32,771 nt of DNA from Aliidiomarina quisquiliarum (GCF_023922585.1 NZ_JAMFTN010000049.1:1-32771), one strand, 5' to 3'; shown: positions 10,293-17,203, numbered from the stretch's first letter. Numbers and translations are program-made. The notes: generated by a model not told the origin, from the sequence alone.

Positions 10293-10363
10293 TGGGGTCA
10301 GAACAAGCTATTTGAGTCGGCTTCTTTAAGAATCAATGTGTTAGATGTTTTGTTCTGACCCCA
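10293..10363. repeat. 71-bp inverted-repeat element, copy 1 (TGGGGTCAGAACA ends)
   Basis: Perfect 13-base terminal inverted repeats, TGGGGTCAGAACA and TGTTCTGACCCCA, enclose 45 bases. The overall length is identical to the second copy at 11494-11564, but the interior differs. It lies between the 3' ends of convergent genes. The TGGGGTCAG core is common as an interspersed repeat in gammaproteobacteria and is often linked to REP-associated Y1 transposases. None is encoded here. Confidence 0.8.
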
Positions 10364-10365
10364 AT

Positions 10366-11184
10366 TTAGGCTTGAGCAAGAACAGATGTTTCACGGGGTA
10401 GGAAGCTACCTTGATAAGTGCTTTCAATGCGGCTAGAGCGTTCTACCATAATGTCTATTTCGTCGTCGGACATTTCTTGGCTTGCTGGCTGCTGCTTTTC
10501 ACTCGCTAATTCTTGGCGGGCTGCGCTTTCGTGGCGCGACGCTGTGTTGGCAACATTGCGATCGGCCGCCGAAGGCTCGTCGACGGCTAAAGCGGCACGT
10601 TTCACCGTTTGCATTTTCTGAATGGTGGCGGCTGGATCGTTGGCTATGGGTGTTACGTCGATATCGACCGAGCCACCTACAGCATAACTTCTGCCGTCTG
10701 GGCCCTGTTCGGTTTCGTAATTAGGTGTACCTGCGTATTGGCCACCCACACTGGCGTGTGTTTGCTCGTGCCGGCGCACTTCGGCGTCGCGCTCTTTAAG
10801 CTCGGCTACTTTTTTCTTTTCTTCTGGGTTAAGTTGTTCAGGGCCCGCTTGTGGTGCTTCGCTGCTTTCTTCGCTTGTTACTTCTTCTGTTGCTGCTTTT
10901 TCTGTGCTGCCTTGCGCTTTGCTTTCGGGCTCTTCCCCGCGAGCTCGGCGGCGCATGTTTTCTGCGTCTTGGCGTGCGCCAGCAAGTTGGTTAGCAAAGC
11001 TTGGCATACCGGCCATTGGCGCACGATCGGCACCGGAGCCTAAACCCGATTCACGTGCGAACCCTTCATTTTGGCTTACTTGAGCAATAATTTCGCGCTG
11101 TTGATTGTCGCGACGCATGGCGTCGGTAGGGGTGGCAACCGTATTGGAAGTAAATGGGGTAGCAGATGTGGCAGTTAATAACAT
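10366..11184 (-). CDS. SprA-related putative metalloprotease (CJM1_0395-type)
   Basis: A putative zinc metalloprotease of the SprA-related family. The long N-terminal half is polar and low in complexity, with an acidic Glu-rich stretch at about 82-118. The conserved core begins at LNPEEKKKVAELKERDAEVRRHEQTH. It contains the HExxH motif as H139-E140-Q-T-H143, followed by the family signatures GGQYAGTPNYE, GPDGRSYAVGG and ANDPAATIQKMQTVKRAALA. There is no signal peptide or membrane segment. GGAGG lies nine bases before the ATG, inside the end of the upstream gene. With that mini rod-like gene it forms a two-gene operon with a four-base gap. Protease activity is inferred from the motif; the substrate is unknown. 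Confidence 0.82.
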   Translation of the reverse strand: MLLTATSATPFTSNTVATPTDAMRRDNQQREIIAQVSQNEGFARESGLGSGADRAPMAGMPSFANQLAGARQDAENMRRRARGEEPESKAQGSTEKAATEEVTSEESSEAPQAGPEQLNPEEKKKVAELKERDAEVRRHEQTHASVGGQYAGTPNYETEQGPDGRSYAVGGSVDIDVTPIANDPAATIQKMQTVKRAALAVDEPSAADRNVANTASRHESAARQELASEKQQPASQEMSDDEIDIMVERSSRIESTYQGSFLPRETSVLAQA

Positions 11185-11188
11185 AGTT

Positions 11189-11428
11189 TTATGCCTCCGT
11201 GTCGAGCAGCACGCCCAACATACGGCTAGACGTAGCGAAAGCTTTTACGTTAGCACCGTAGGCCTGCTCGCCTTCAACCAGAGCAACCAGCGCTTCCACG
11301 TTGTGCGCGCCGTTACCGACACTACCACGTGCAATTGTTTCGCTGGCTGTTGTTACTTGTTGGCTACTGCGCTGCATGCCCTGTAATGATGTGTTCAAAG
11401 CATTCGGCACAGCTGAGTTAATTTGCAT
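11189..11428 (-). CDS. Minimal flagellar rod/hook-like protein (79 aa)
   Basis: A very short protein that combines the two conserved ends of flagellar axial proteins. The N-terminus, MQINSAVPNALNTSLQGMQRSSQQV, resembles the rod N-domain. The C-terminus, VEALVALVEGEQAYGANVKAF followed by ATSSRMLGVLL, resembles the basal-body-rod C-domain, in which LVE..RAYEAN..V..T.DEML..LL is typical. Real rod proteins have 130 or more residues between or including these; here the middle is absent. I chose the ATG at 11428, preceded by GGGG six bases upstream, over the ATG at 11440. It is the first gene of an operon with the SprA-type protease. It could be a rod-like secreted adaptor, or only a coiled-coil look-alike. 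Confidence 0.7.
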   Translation of the reverse strand: MQINSAVPNALNTSLQGMQRSSQQVTTASETIARGSVGNGAHNVEALVALVEGEQAYGANVKAFATSSRMLGVLLDTEA

Positions 11429-11493
11429 AACACACCCCATTTCAATTGGTTAATTATTCCTCAAAACTAGGGTTTTTGCAAACAACATTAAAC

Positions 11494-11564
11494 TGGGGTC
11501 AGAAGCAACTTTGTAACCCATTGGCTGCTATAGCAGGGCTTAGCGAAAGTTGGTTCTGACCCCA
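11494..11564. repeat. 71-bp inverted-repeat element, copy 2
   Basis: Terminal inverted repeats TGGGGTCAGAA (11494-11504) and TTCTGACCCCA (11554-11564). An inner pair, CAACTTT/AAAGTTG, allows a longer stem. It is the same length as copy 1, and the two bracket the mini-rod/SprA operon. It lies just after the desaturase stop codon and may form its transcript end. Confidence 0.8.
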
Positions 11565-11568
11565 CCGT

Positions 11569-12666
11569 TTAGGTGGTAAGGAGTTGGCGGCGGAAGTTGC
11601 GCTTTTGTTCGCGGAAGCTGCGTTTTAGGCTTTTATATTGAGCTTTGAGTTCTTTAACTTGGGCCATGTCTTGCAGAGCGTCGCGCTTAGCGTTCGCCCA
11701 GGCTCGGCGGCGGCTGTTCAATTCCCGTAGCGAAACCATTAAGTTTTCGTATTCTTGTTCTAAACGTTCGGTAAAGCTAGGACGCTTTTCTTGGCTTTTT
11801 AGCCATAGCATTTCTAAGCGGGCTTTTTCAACTTGGTACTTGTTGGTGCGCTTCAAATTACGCGCTAAACCAAACCAAGCCATTGAAGCAATTAGCCATT
11901 TAGTAGGATCAAACTGGTACCAACGAATGCCGTTGCGGTAGTCGCCGGCAAAAATATGGTGGAAGTTATGATACCCTTCGCCGAAGGTTAAAAAAGCAAG
12001 TAGGCCGTTGTCACGAGCGCTATTACGCTCTGTATATGGCCGTTTGCCCCATATATGAGCCAACGAGTTAATAAAGAAAGTAGTGTGATGACTAACCACT
12101 AAACGTAGGAAGCCAGCAAACAATAAGGCCCCCCAAATTTGCCCTAGCATGACGCCAATAACTAAGGGCAAACCAATGTTCATGAGCAAGGTTAACACTA
12201 AGTAATGCTTATGCTGCCAGGCAATTATTGGGTCTTGCTGCAAGTCGCGAACATTGGAGTAGTCGTTATAGCGGTGGGCATGGTATTCACGTAGCATCCA
12301 ACCAATGTGTGCAAACCAAAAGCCACGGGTAATTGAATAGGGGTCGTGGTCGATATGGTCAACGTGCTTGTGGTGTTCGCGGTGGTCTGAAGCCCAGTGC
12401 AATACGCTGTTTTGCAACGACAACGCACCACCTAACGCGTATATAACACGTATAATGGGGTGGGCGTCGTAGGTGCGGTGCGACCATAGGCGGTGATAAC
12501 CACCGGTTATAGACAGCCCCGACCAAATAAATAGCGCAAAGAAAGCAACCACAAGCCCTGTGCTAAGGCCGTGCATTGCAATATAAAGCGGGGTGCCAAT
12601 GGCAGCCACCAAAAATGTAACGCTAAATACAGAAATATTCAGCCAAAGTAATGCCGGTTTTTTCAT
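11569..12666 (-). CDS. Acyl-CoA delta-9 type fatty acid desaturase
   Basis: An integral membrane di-iron desaturase that introduces a cis double bond into acyl-CoA, allowing aerobic adjustment of membrane fluidity. The three histidine boxes are present: HRLWSH (58-63), HREHH (95-99) and HNFHH (233-237). Four hydrophobic segments surround them. The C-terminal 80 residues are a highly charged Arg/Lys/Glu-rich coiled coil (SLRELNSRRRAWANAKRDA), an extension beyond the catalytic core. The gene is divergent from fabR with a FabR-type operator 10 bases upstream of its start, overlapping the expected transcription start. Repression by FabR with long-chain acyl groups is therefore likely. There is no strong ribosome binding site before the ATG. 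Confidence 0.92.
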   Translation of the reverse strand: MKKPALLWLNISVFSVTFLVAAIGTPLYIAMHGLSTGLVVAFFALFIWSGLSITGGYHRLWSHRTYDAHPIIRVIYALGGALSLQNSVLHWASDHREHHKHVDHIDHDPYSITRGFWFAHIGWMLREYHAHRYNDYSNVRDLQQDPIIAWQHKHYLVLTLLMNIGLPLVIGVMLGQIWGALLFAGFLRLVVSHHTTFFINSLAHIWGKRPYTERNSARDNGLLAFLTFGEGYHNFHHIFAGDYRNGIRWYQFDPTKWLIASMAWFGLARNLKRTNKYQVEKARLEMLWLKSQEKRPSFTERLEQEYENLMVSLRELNSRRRAWANAKRDALQDMAQVKELKAQYKSLKRSFREQKRNFRRQLLTT

Positions 12667-12676
12667 AAATGACCAT

Positions 12677-12700
12677 TTCAGCTAACAAGTGTACGCTGAA
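12677..12700. promoter_or_regulatory. FabR/DesT-type operator between desaturase and fabR
   Basis: The 18-base core AGCTAACAAGTGTACGCT (12680-12697) resembles the known FabR site pattern AGCGTACA-N2-TGTTCGCT. The symmetry extends to 24 bases, with outer arms TTCAGC and GCTGAA, and only two mismatched pairs. On the minus strand it lies just downstream of a -10 (TATAAA, 12701-12706) and a -35 (TTGATC, 12722-12727), so bound repressor would block desaturase transcription. Confidence 0.8.
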
Positions 12701-12742
12701 TTTATACTTATTTAATGCAACGATCAAGCTGTATTTTGTAAA

Positions 12743-12771
12743 TTGACCGCACAGGTGTTCACTGTTAACCT
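12743..12771 (+). promoter_or_regulatory. Candidate sigma-70 promoter of fabR
   Basis: TTGACC (12743-12748) and TAACCT (12766-12771) are separated by 17 bases, 29 bases before the fabR ATG. This promoter lies 43 bases from the operator, so autoregulation is less obvious than regulation of the desaturase. Confidence 0.45.
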
Positions 12772-12799
12772 TATTTTTTCATGCACTAGGAAACCGACC

Positions 12800-13408
12800 A
12801 TGAGTGGAGTTCGCGCCCAGCAAAAAGAGAAAACCCGCCACGCGTTAATACAAGCGGCACTCAAACATTTGTGCGCAGAAAATTCATTTTCTAGTTTAAG
12901 CTTGCGTGAAGTAGCCCGCGAAGCCGGCATAGCCCCTACTTCATTTTATCGCCACTTCCAAAATATGGACGAACTTGGTTTAACCTTAGTTGACGAAGGT
13001 GGCCTTGCATTACGCCAATTATTACGCCAGTCGCGCCAACGTATTGCTAATGGCGGCTCTATTATAGAAGTGTCGGTGCACACCTTTATGGACTACATAA
13101 CCCGCAATAAAAATATTTTTCGCTTAATGCTGCAAGAGCAAGCAGGTACAACCCAAGAATTACGCTTGGCCATTGCCCGCGAAATTGCCCACTTCACTAA
13201 TGAACTACGCGACTTTTTAATTGTAGAGCGTAAAACCGACGAGCGCATTGCCAAAGCCCAAAGCGACGCAATAGTGCGTATTGTGTTTAGTGCCGGTGCC
13301 GACGCCCTCGACTTAACCGGTGACGACTTACGCAAACTTACCGACCAAACCATTCTGCAAGTTCGCATGATAGCCCGCGGCGCCCTTTCGCTGCATAACA
13401 CTAACTAG
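12800..13408 (+). CDS. fabR: Unsaturated fatty acid biosynthesis repressor FabR (TetR family)
   Basis: A dimeric TetR-family regulator that senses the unsaturated/saturated acyl-thioester balance and represses unsaturated fatty acid genes. The N-terminal segment, [20 protein letters not shown], then [20 protein letters not shown] (recognition HTH at about 33-52), is nearly the E. coli FabR sequence, as are [24 protein letters not shown] and [12 protein letters not shown] chose the ATG at 12800 because FabR homology begins there and AGGA lies upstream. The longer open frame back to 12743 would run through the promoter. The 202-residue length fits. It is divergent to the desaturase. An S9 peptidase follows 10 bases downstream, probably in the same transcript. 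Confidence 0.93.
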   Translation: MSGVRAQQKEKTRHALIQAALKHLCAENSFSSLSLREVAREAGIAPTSFYRHFQNMDELGLTLVDEGGLALRQLLRQSRQRIANGGSIIEVSVHTFMDYITRNKNIFRLMLQEQAGTTQELRLAIAREIAHFTNELRDFLIVERKTDERIAKAQSDAIVRIVFSAGADALDLTGDDLRKLTDQTILQVRMIARGALSLHNTN

Positions 13409-13418
13409 GAGTACCAAG

Positions 13419-15425
13419 ATGACCCGATTCGGAATCTGGTTAGGTGCAATATTGCTTTCAATAAGCGTTGCCCATGCCGCCGATGTAACCCTTGAAAACA
13501 TTATTACCACCCAGTCGGTAAGCCAGGTAATTAGCTCTACCGACGGCCGTTACACGGCCTTTACCAAAGTTCGCCCACGTAACCCGCTGGCTGAAGAAGA
13601 CGGCACTTCGTACATTGAACTTTTTATGCTTAACAGTGAAGGCAACCAAGTAAACTTTATTACCGGCAACGTGCGTATTCGCAACATTGCTTTTAGTGCC
13701 GACAATACCCAGCTATTTTATTTAGCTAACCGTGAAGACGACAAGCGCACTAGCTTGTATAGCATTCCGGTGAGCGGTGGCGAGTCGCAACGAATTTTGC
13801 AACACAGCACGCCAATACTTAGCTTTGCCGTTAGTGACGATGGCAAAACCATTGCCTTTCGCGCCAAAGACAAGGGTTCTAAAAACCAAACCGACTTAAC
13901 CCGTAACGGTTTCCGCGCCCGAGTGTATGAAGAAGAAGTGCTTTTTACTCGCGCACATTTGCTGAACTTAACCACCAATGAAGTAACCCCAGTTGCTTTC
14001 AATGAAGAAGTTCATTCGGTAAGTTTTCGCCCTGGCTCAAACCAACTAATTGTGCGCGCAGCCCCTACGCCAATGGTTGACGACAATTTAATGCTTAGCA
14101 GTTACGTGGTGCTAAATAGCGACGGTAGCGAAGTGGTGCGTATTCAAACAGAAGGCAAGTTAGGCGACGCGGCATTTTCTAAAGACGGTTCACGCCTTGC
14201 GGTAATTGGTGCAGCCGACAAGCATGATCCTGCCAAAGGCCGTTTATATTTGGCAAGCTTACGCAACGGTGCGGTTACCGAGTTACTGCCCAACTTTATG
14301 GGCCACGTACAAGACGTTATTTGGCAAGACAACGACACCCTTGTTTGGTTAGCGGCCATAAACACCGAAACCACTGTGGTGCAGCATAATGTGCGCACTA
14401 ACGCACAAACTGTGTTGCTGCCTACTGGTCGTCTAAATGCTCTGCGCTTTGGCTCCATTGACAACCATAACGCCATTACTTTAGTAGCCAACAGCCCAGC
14501 CCACCCGAACGAGGCCTTTCGCCTACAAGGTACTAACCTAGTTCGGCTAACCAATTCGAACGAATGGATAAATAACGCTACTCAGCCGCGTAGCGAAGTA
14601 ATAACTTATACCGCCCGCGACGGCCTAGAGCTTGAAGGCATTTTGGTTTACCCAACGAACTACCGTGCAGGTAAGCGCGTACCTTTAATTATGGCTGTTC
14701 ATGGTGGTCCTGAATCGCATATTCGCCATGGGTGGAACGACCGTTATTCAACCCCTACTTGGTACATGGCGCAGGAAGGTTTTGCTACTTTCTTTCCAAA
14801 TTACCGTGGTAGCACTGGCCGTGGTGTTGAGTTTTCGATGTTGGGTCAAAACGACTACGCGGGGAAGGAATTTGACGACATTGTTGATGCCAAAGAGCAT
14901 TTGGTAAAAATTGGCTTGGCCGACCCTAAGCGCGTGGGCATTACCGGTGGCTCGTACGGCGGTTATGCTTCTGCTTGGGGTGCAACTAAGCAAACCGAGC
15001 ACTTTGCCGCTAGCGTTATGTTTGTAGGCATTAGCGACAACCTGTCGAAATTTGGTACTACCGACATTCCAAATGAAATGAACCTGGTACATTCGCGCAG
15101 TTATCCTTGGGACAAATGGCAATGGTACCTTGAGCGCAGCCCTATTTACTGGGCCGAGCAGGGCCGTACGCCTATTTTAATTATGCATGGGGAAGAAGAC
15201 ACCCGAGTACACCCTAGCCAGTCGATGGAGCTTTATCGGTACTTGAAAGTACACGGCAACGTGCCGGTGCGGTTAGTAACTTACCCAGGTGAAGGCCATG
15301 GCAACAGCCGAGCTGCCGCCCAGCTTGACTATGCCTACCGCATGGAACGCTGGATGAAGTGGTATTTGGCTGATCAAAAAGCAGGCCAACCGCCCCACGA
15401 GCTTGAGTTCAGCCTTACTAAATAA
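13419..15425 (+). CDS. Secreted S9 family (prolyl oligopeptidase/S9C-like) peptidase
   Basis: An exported serine peptidase. The signal peptide is residues 1-20, with cleavage after AHA. A TolB/beta-propeller-like domain (about 30-390, with repeats such as FSKDGSRLAVIG) precedes an alpha/beta-hydrolase. Its triad is S512 (GGSYGGYAS), D594 (HGEEDTRVHPSQS) and H627 (GEGHGNSR). HGGPESHIRHGW supplies the oxyanion region. The layout fits acylaminoacyl-peptidase or dipeptidyl-peptidase relatives of S9C. The length of 668 is normal. TAGGAG precedes the ATG. It follows fabR by 10 bases, an unusual partner with no obvious functional link. It ends at a bidirectional terminator. Confidence 0.9.
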   Translation: MTRFGIWLGAILLSISVAHAADVTLENIITTQSVSQVISSTDGRYTAFTKVRPRNPLAEEDGTSYIELFMLNSEGNQVNFITGNVRIRNIAFSADNTQLFYLANREDDKRTSLYSIPVSGGESQRILQHSTPILSFAVSDDGKTIAFRAKDKGSKNQTDLTRNGFRARVYEEEVLFTRAHLLNLTTNEVTPVAFNEEVHSVSFRPGSNQLIVRAAPTPMVDDNLMLSSYVVLNSDGSEVVRIQTEGKLGDAAFSKDGSRLAVIGAADKHDPAKGRLYLASLRNGAVTELLPNFMGHVQDVIWQDNDTLVWLAAINTETTVVQHNVRTNAQTVLLPTGRLNALRFGSIDNHNAITLVANSPAHPNEAFRLQGTNLVRLTNSNEWINNATQPRSEVITYTARDGLELEGILVYPTNYRAGKRVPLIMAVHGGPESHIRHGWNDRYSTPTWYMAQEGFATFFPNYRGSTGRGVEFSMLGQNDYAGKEFDDIVDAKEHLVKIGLADPKRVGITGGSYGGYASAWGATKQTEHFAASVMFVGISDNLSKFGTTDIPNEMNLVHSRSYPWDKWQWYLERSPIYWAEQGRTPILIMHGEEDTRVHPSQSMELYRYLKVHGNVPVRLVTYPGEGHGNSRAAAQLDYAYRMERWMKWYLADQKAGQPPHELEFSLTK

Positions 15426-15440
15426 ATAGTTCGCACAAAC

Positions 15441-15480
15441 AAAAACTCGCTAACAGTTTGCACCCTACTAGCGAGTTTTT
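15441..15480. terminator. Bidirectional rho-independent terminator
   Basis: A twelve-base perfect stem, AAAAACTCGCTA/TAGCGAGTTTTT, around a 16-base loop. A-rich and T-rich outer arms give a T-tract on both strands. It separates the S9 peptidase (+) from sirB (-), which converge here. Confidence 0.9.
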
Positions 15481-15505
15481 TATTGTGAATGAATGCCAAA
15501 TGCAG

Positions 15506-15877
15506 TTACATGAACTTTTTTATTGCGAAGGCGTAAATAAGCACAAACACACCGAGCGCCATAATAAAGGCCACCCAGCGATAACCGCGGGCTAAGTTTA
15601 TTCGCAAAGCGAACCAGCCCAAAATAATGTACACCACCACCAAGGCTACTTTTACGGTAATCCAAAAGTGTACAAAAATTTGCCAGCCCGTTATATACAA
15701 CAAACCAATGGCGCTAGCCAGTAACAGCGTGTCGTTTATATGCGGGACCATTTTCCACGGCCGGCTGCGCCATACATGCTGGCCTTGGTCGTCCATAAAA
15801 AAACGTATTATGAACAAGGTAATGGATATATGAATGGAAATTACATGAACAAACTTAATACCACTATACCATTCCAT
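15506..15877 (-). CDS. SirB-family membrane protein
   Basis: A 123-residue inner-membrane protein of the SirB family. It has four hydrophobic helices and the family signatures YSGIKFVHVISIHISITLFIIRFF (about 4-27) and PHINDTLLLASAIGLLY (about 45-61). Histidines H11, H15 and H46 lie in or next to helices; such residues could bind a metal or haem, but this is inference. The family name comes from Salmonella invasion regulation, and its biochemical role is not established. AAGGG precedes the ATG. It is the second gene of an operon 12 bases after the DGC-motif gene, under the perfect FNR box at 16379-16392, which points to a role at low oxygen here. Confidence 0.8.
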   Translation of the reverse strand: MEWYSGIKFVHVISIHISITLFIIRFFMDDQGQHVWRSRPWKMVPHINDTLLLASAIGLLYITGWQIFVHFWITVKVALVVVYIILGWFALRINLARGYRWVAFIMALGVFVLIYAFAIKKFM

Positions 15878-15889
15878 TCACTTAACCCT

Positions 15890-16312
15890 TTAACCTTTAG
15901 CGTCGTTACATGACCAATCACGTTGTTCTGAATAACAGAACTCTGCGTCTAACCCCAATACTGCATGCGTGTGCTCAAGCGACTTATACATGTCGCTCAG
16001 TGTGCAACTTTCGCCGTCACGTTTTTTTAGTCCTAAATCTGTTAGCTGAATATGCCACGTTGGTACTACATTATGGCGTTTTAAACTTTCTTTCACGCAA
16101 TTTAAAGGGCAACCGTCGATAGCAAGAATAGGTCGGTTTGACTGCGCCAAGCGAACGAGCGACTTTACGTCGCCGCCTACTCCAGCAATACACGACATTT
16201 CAGCGATTTCTTTATCGCGTAACCAAATGGCTATGTCGTTTGCTAACTGTGCTACGTTCGAGCAGCCCGAGCATGAATACACAAGCGGCTTCACTTTTTT
16301 TAAATTATTCAC
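15890..16312 (-). CDS. DGC-motif putative zinc-binding protein
   Basis: A cytoplasmic Cys-rich protein of the DGC-domain family, annotated as putative zinc-binding; its biochemical role is not known. Numbered from the GTG at 16312 the cysteines are C14-x2-C17 (YSCSGC), C41 (MSCIAG), C68 in the namesake AIDGC, and C72 (NC). The C-terminal third holds additional cysteines in a less conserved tail. I prefer the GTG at 16312 because AAGGAG lies exactly six bases upstream. The ATG at 16330 would put that Shine-Dalgarno inside the coding region. It is transcribed with sirB from a class II FNR-type promoter. Neighbouring ytfE and norR suggest a link to NO or metal-centre stress. Confidence 0.82.
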   Translation of the reverse strand: MNNLKKVKPLVYSCSGCSNVAQLANDIAIWLRDKEIAEMSCIAGVGGDVKSLVRLAQSNRPILAIDGCPLNCVKESLKRHNVVPTWHIQLTDLGLKKRDGESCTLSDMYKSLEHTHAVLGLDAEFCYSEQRDWSCNDAKG

Positions 16313-16351
16313 TGGGCTCTCCTTCTGCATTTCAATACCATCAGAAAGCCT

Positions 16352-16392
16352 AGTTTAGCTGCCTATACAATTACCATATTGATACAAATCAA
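16352..16392 (-). promoter_or_regulatory. FNR-dependent class II promoter of DGC-sirB
   Basis: A perfect FNR box, TTGATACAAATCAA (16379-16392), has its centre 41.5 bases upstream of a start expected near 16344. The -10 TAAACT (minus strand, 16352-16357) lies exactly where a class II promoter needs it. This predicts activation under oxygen limitation. Confidence 0.8.
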
Positions 16393-16398
16393 AAGACC

Positions 16399-16430
16399 GG
16401 CACCCCTACTGCGTCATGGGTAGGAGTGCC
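16399..16430 (-). terminator. Terminator of ytfE
   Basis: On the minus strand GGCACTCCTAC pairs with GTAGGGGTGCC over 11 positions, with one T-G wobble that is a mismatch on the plus strand, followed by GGTCTTTTG. The strand-specific wobble favours a minus-strand RNA hairpin, 18 bases after the ytfE stop and just before the next promoter. Confidence 0.7.
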
Positions 16431-16447
16431 TACTTTAGTGGCAATTA

Positions 16448-16981
16448 TTATTGGCAGCCACCACAACATTGGCCTGCGCGCACTTCTTCATTTACAAACA
16501 ACACGTTATTTTCTAACTCAATATGGTCGCGTAAGTCGTCGGCTAACTCTATTAACAATGCCGTTAAACGACGCCAGGTTCCACATGCACCTTCTGGCAT
16601 GGAAAAGCTTTGGGTGAGCTCTTCAATTTTTTGTACTGCTAGCTCATGCTCTTCATGCTCCGACTCCATAACCATAATAGGGCCCTGTGGGTGAGTGTTT
16701 GCCCGTAGCATCGGAAACAAAATTTGCTCTTCTTTTAACATGTGGCTTTCTAGCTCTTGGTACATGTCGGTTAAATGCTCGGCTAAGCCTGTGGGGCAAA
16801 GAGCTTCATTGGCGTGAACTTCTTCTACTCGACGAGCTAAGGCAATGGCTTCGGGTAATTGCACACGGTGGACCGCATGGAAGCGCTCTAAAATAAAGTC
16901 GACCAGTTCGTTGTTACTGGCTTTCAACCACTGGTGTTGGCTACGGTTAACGGCATTTTGGGTGGCTTCTGAGAACTGCAT
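16448..16981 (-). CDS. ytfE: YtfE/RIC-type di-iron protein (iron-sulfur cluster repair), N-domain absent, CCGGC tail
   Basis: A hemerythrin-like di-iron protein that restores Fe-S centres after nitrosative or oxidative stress. All ligands of the E. coli protein have equivalents: H35, H56, H80, E84, H109, H153 and E157, within RFHAVHRVQLPEA, ESHMLKEEQILFP, MESEHEEHE and LRDHIELENNVLF. It is 177 residues against about 220 for E. coli YtfE, because the N-terminal ScdA_N domain carrying DYCCGG is missing. Instead the protein ends AGQCCGGCQ, so a CCGG-type cysteine motif sits at the opposite end. AAGGAA precedes the ATG. It is divergent from norR and has a sigma-54 promoter with upstream NorR-type sites. 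It may also be called dnrN or norA in other lineages. Confidence 0.88.
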   Translation of the reverse strand: MQFSEATQNAVNRSQHQWLKASNNELVDFILERFHAVHRVQLPEAIALARRVEEVHANEALCPTGLAEHLTDMYQELESHMLKEEQILFPMLRANTHPQGPIMVMESEHEEHELAVQKIEELTQSFSMPEGACGTWRRLTALLIELADDLRDHIELENNVLFVNEEVRAGQCCGGCQ

Positions 16982-17044
16982 AGTAGTTTCCTTTCGTAAG
17001 TGTTTAAATGCGCTTGGTGCGCAAGCTGGTTATGTAGTGGATAT

Positions 17045-17060
17045 AGCAAGCCCCATGCCA
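17045..17060 (-). promoter_or_regulatory. Sigma-54 promoter of ytfE
   Basis: On the minus strand TGGCATGGGGCTTGCT matches the -24/-12 consensus TGGCACG-N4-TTGCW at all but one position, with exact spacing. Transcription would start near 17034 and leave a leader of about 53 bases. The NorR-type sites are 90-160 bases upstream, normal for an enhancer-binding protein. Confidence 0.85.
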
Positions 17061-17109
17061 ACCGCAATGACCCCGAGAAATAAGCCCTAAACCCGCCTTT
17101 TCAACCTCG

Positions 17110-17125
17110 TACCTCGCTTGGGGTA
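17110..17125. promoter_or_regulatory. NarL/NarP-like 7-2-7 site
   Basis: TACCTCG-CT-TGGGGTA is an inverted heptamer pair close to the NarP/NarL pattern TACYYMT-N2-AKRRGTA, with the innermost base of each heptamer off. It lies between the sigma-54 promoter and the NorR sites. The half-sites are short, so chance is possible. Confidence 0.4.
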
Positions 17126-17146
17126 TAGGACAAAACACCACGCAAT

Positions 17147-17203
17147 GGTACTTTTAACCCTAAATTTTCGGGTAATAACAACCTTACAAAGGTACTTTTA
17201 ACC
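17147..17203. promoter_or_regulatory. Three NorR enhancer sites (GGT-N7-ACC)
   Basis: Three copies of GGT-N7-ACC: GGTACTTTTAACC at 17147-17159, GGTAATAACAACC at 17171-17183 and GGTACTTTTAACC again at 17191-17203. Known NorR regulators bind three such sites upstream of their target operons. The last copy abuts the norR ATG and covers its ribosome binding site AAAGG, so autoregulation is expected. The same cluster serves the divergent ytfE sigma-54 promoter. Confidence 0.85.

Noticed and set aside
10609-11043. 144-residue plus-strand hydrophobic open frame
   Set aside because: It is the complement of the Glu/Lys-rich low-complexity half of the SprA-type gene, which reads as Phe/Leu/Cys-rich in antisense.
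12743-12799. Longer FabR with 19 extra N-terminal residues
   Set aside because: The extension would read through the likely -35/-10 elements, and FabR homology starts at the ATG at 12800 with AGGA upstream.
16313-16330. ATG at 16330 as start of the DGC-motif protein
   Set aside because: The strong AAGGAG at 16319-16324 is ideally placed for the GTG at 16312 and would lie inside the longer frame.
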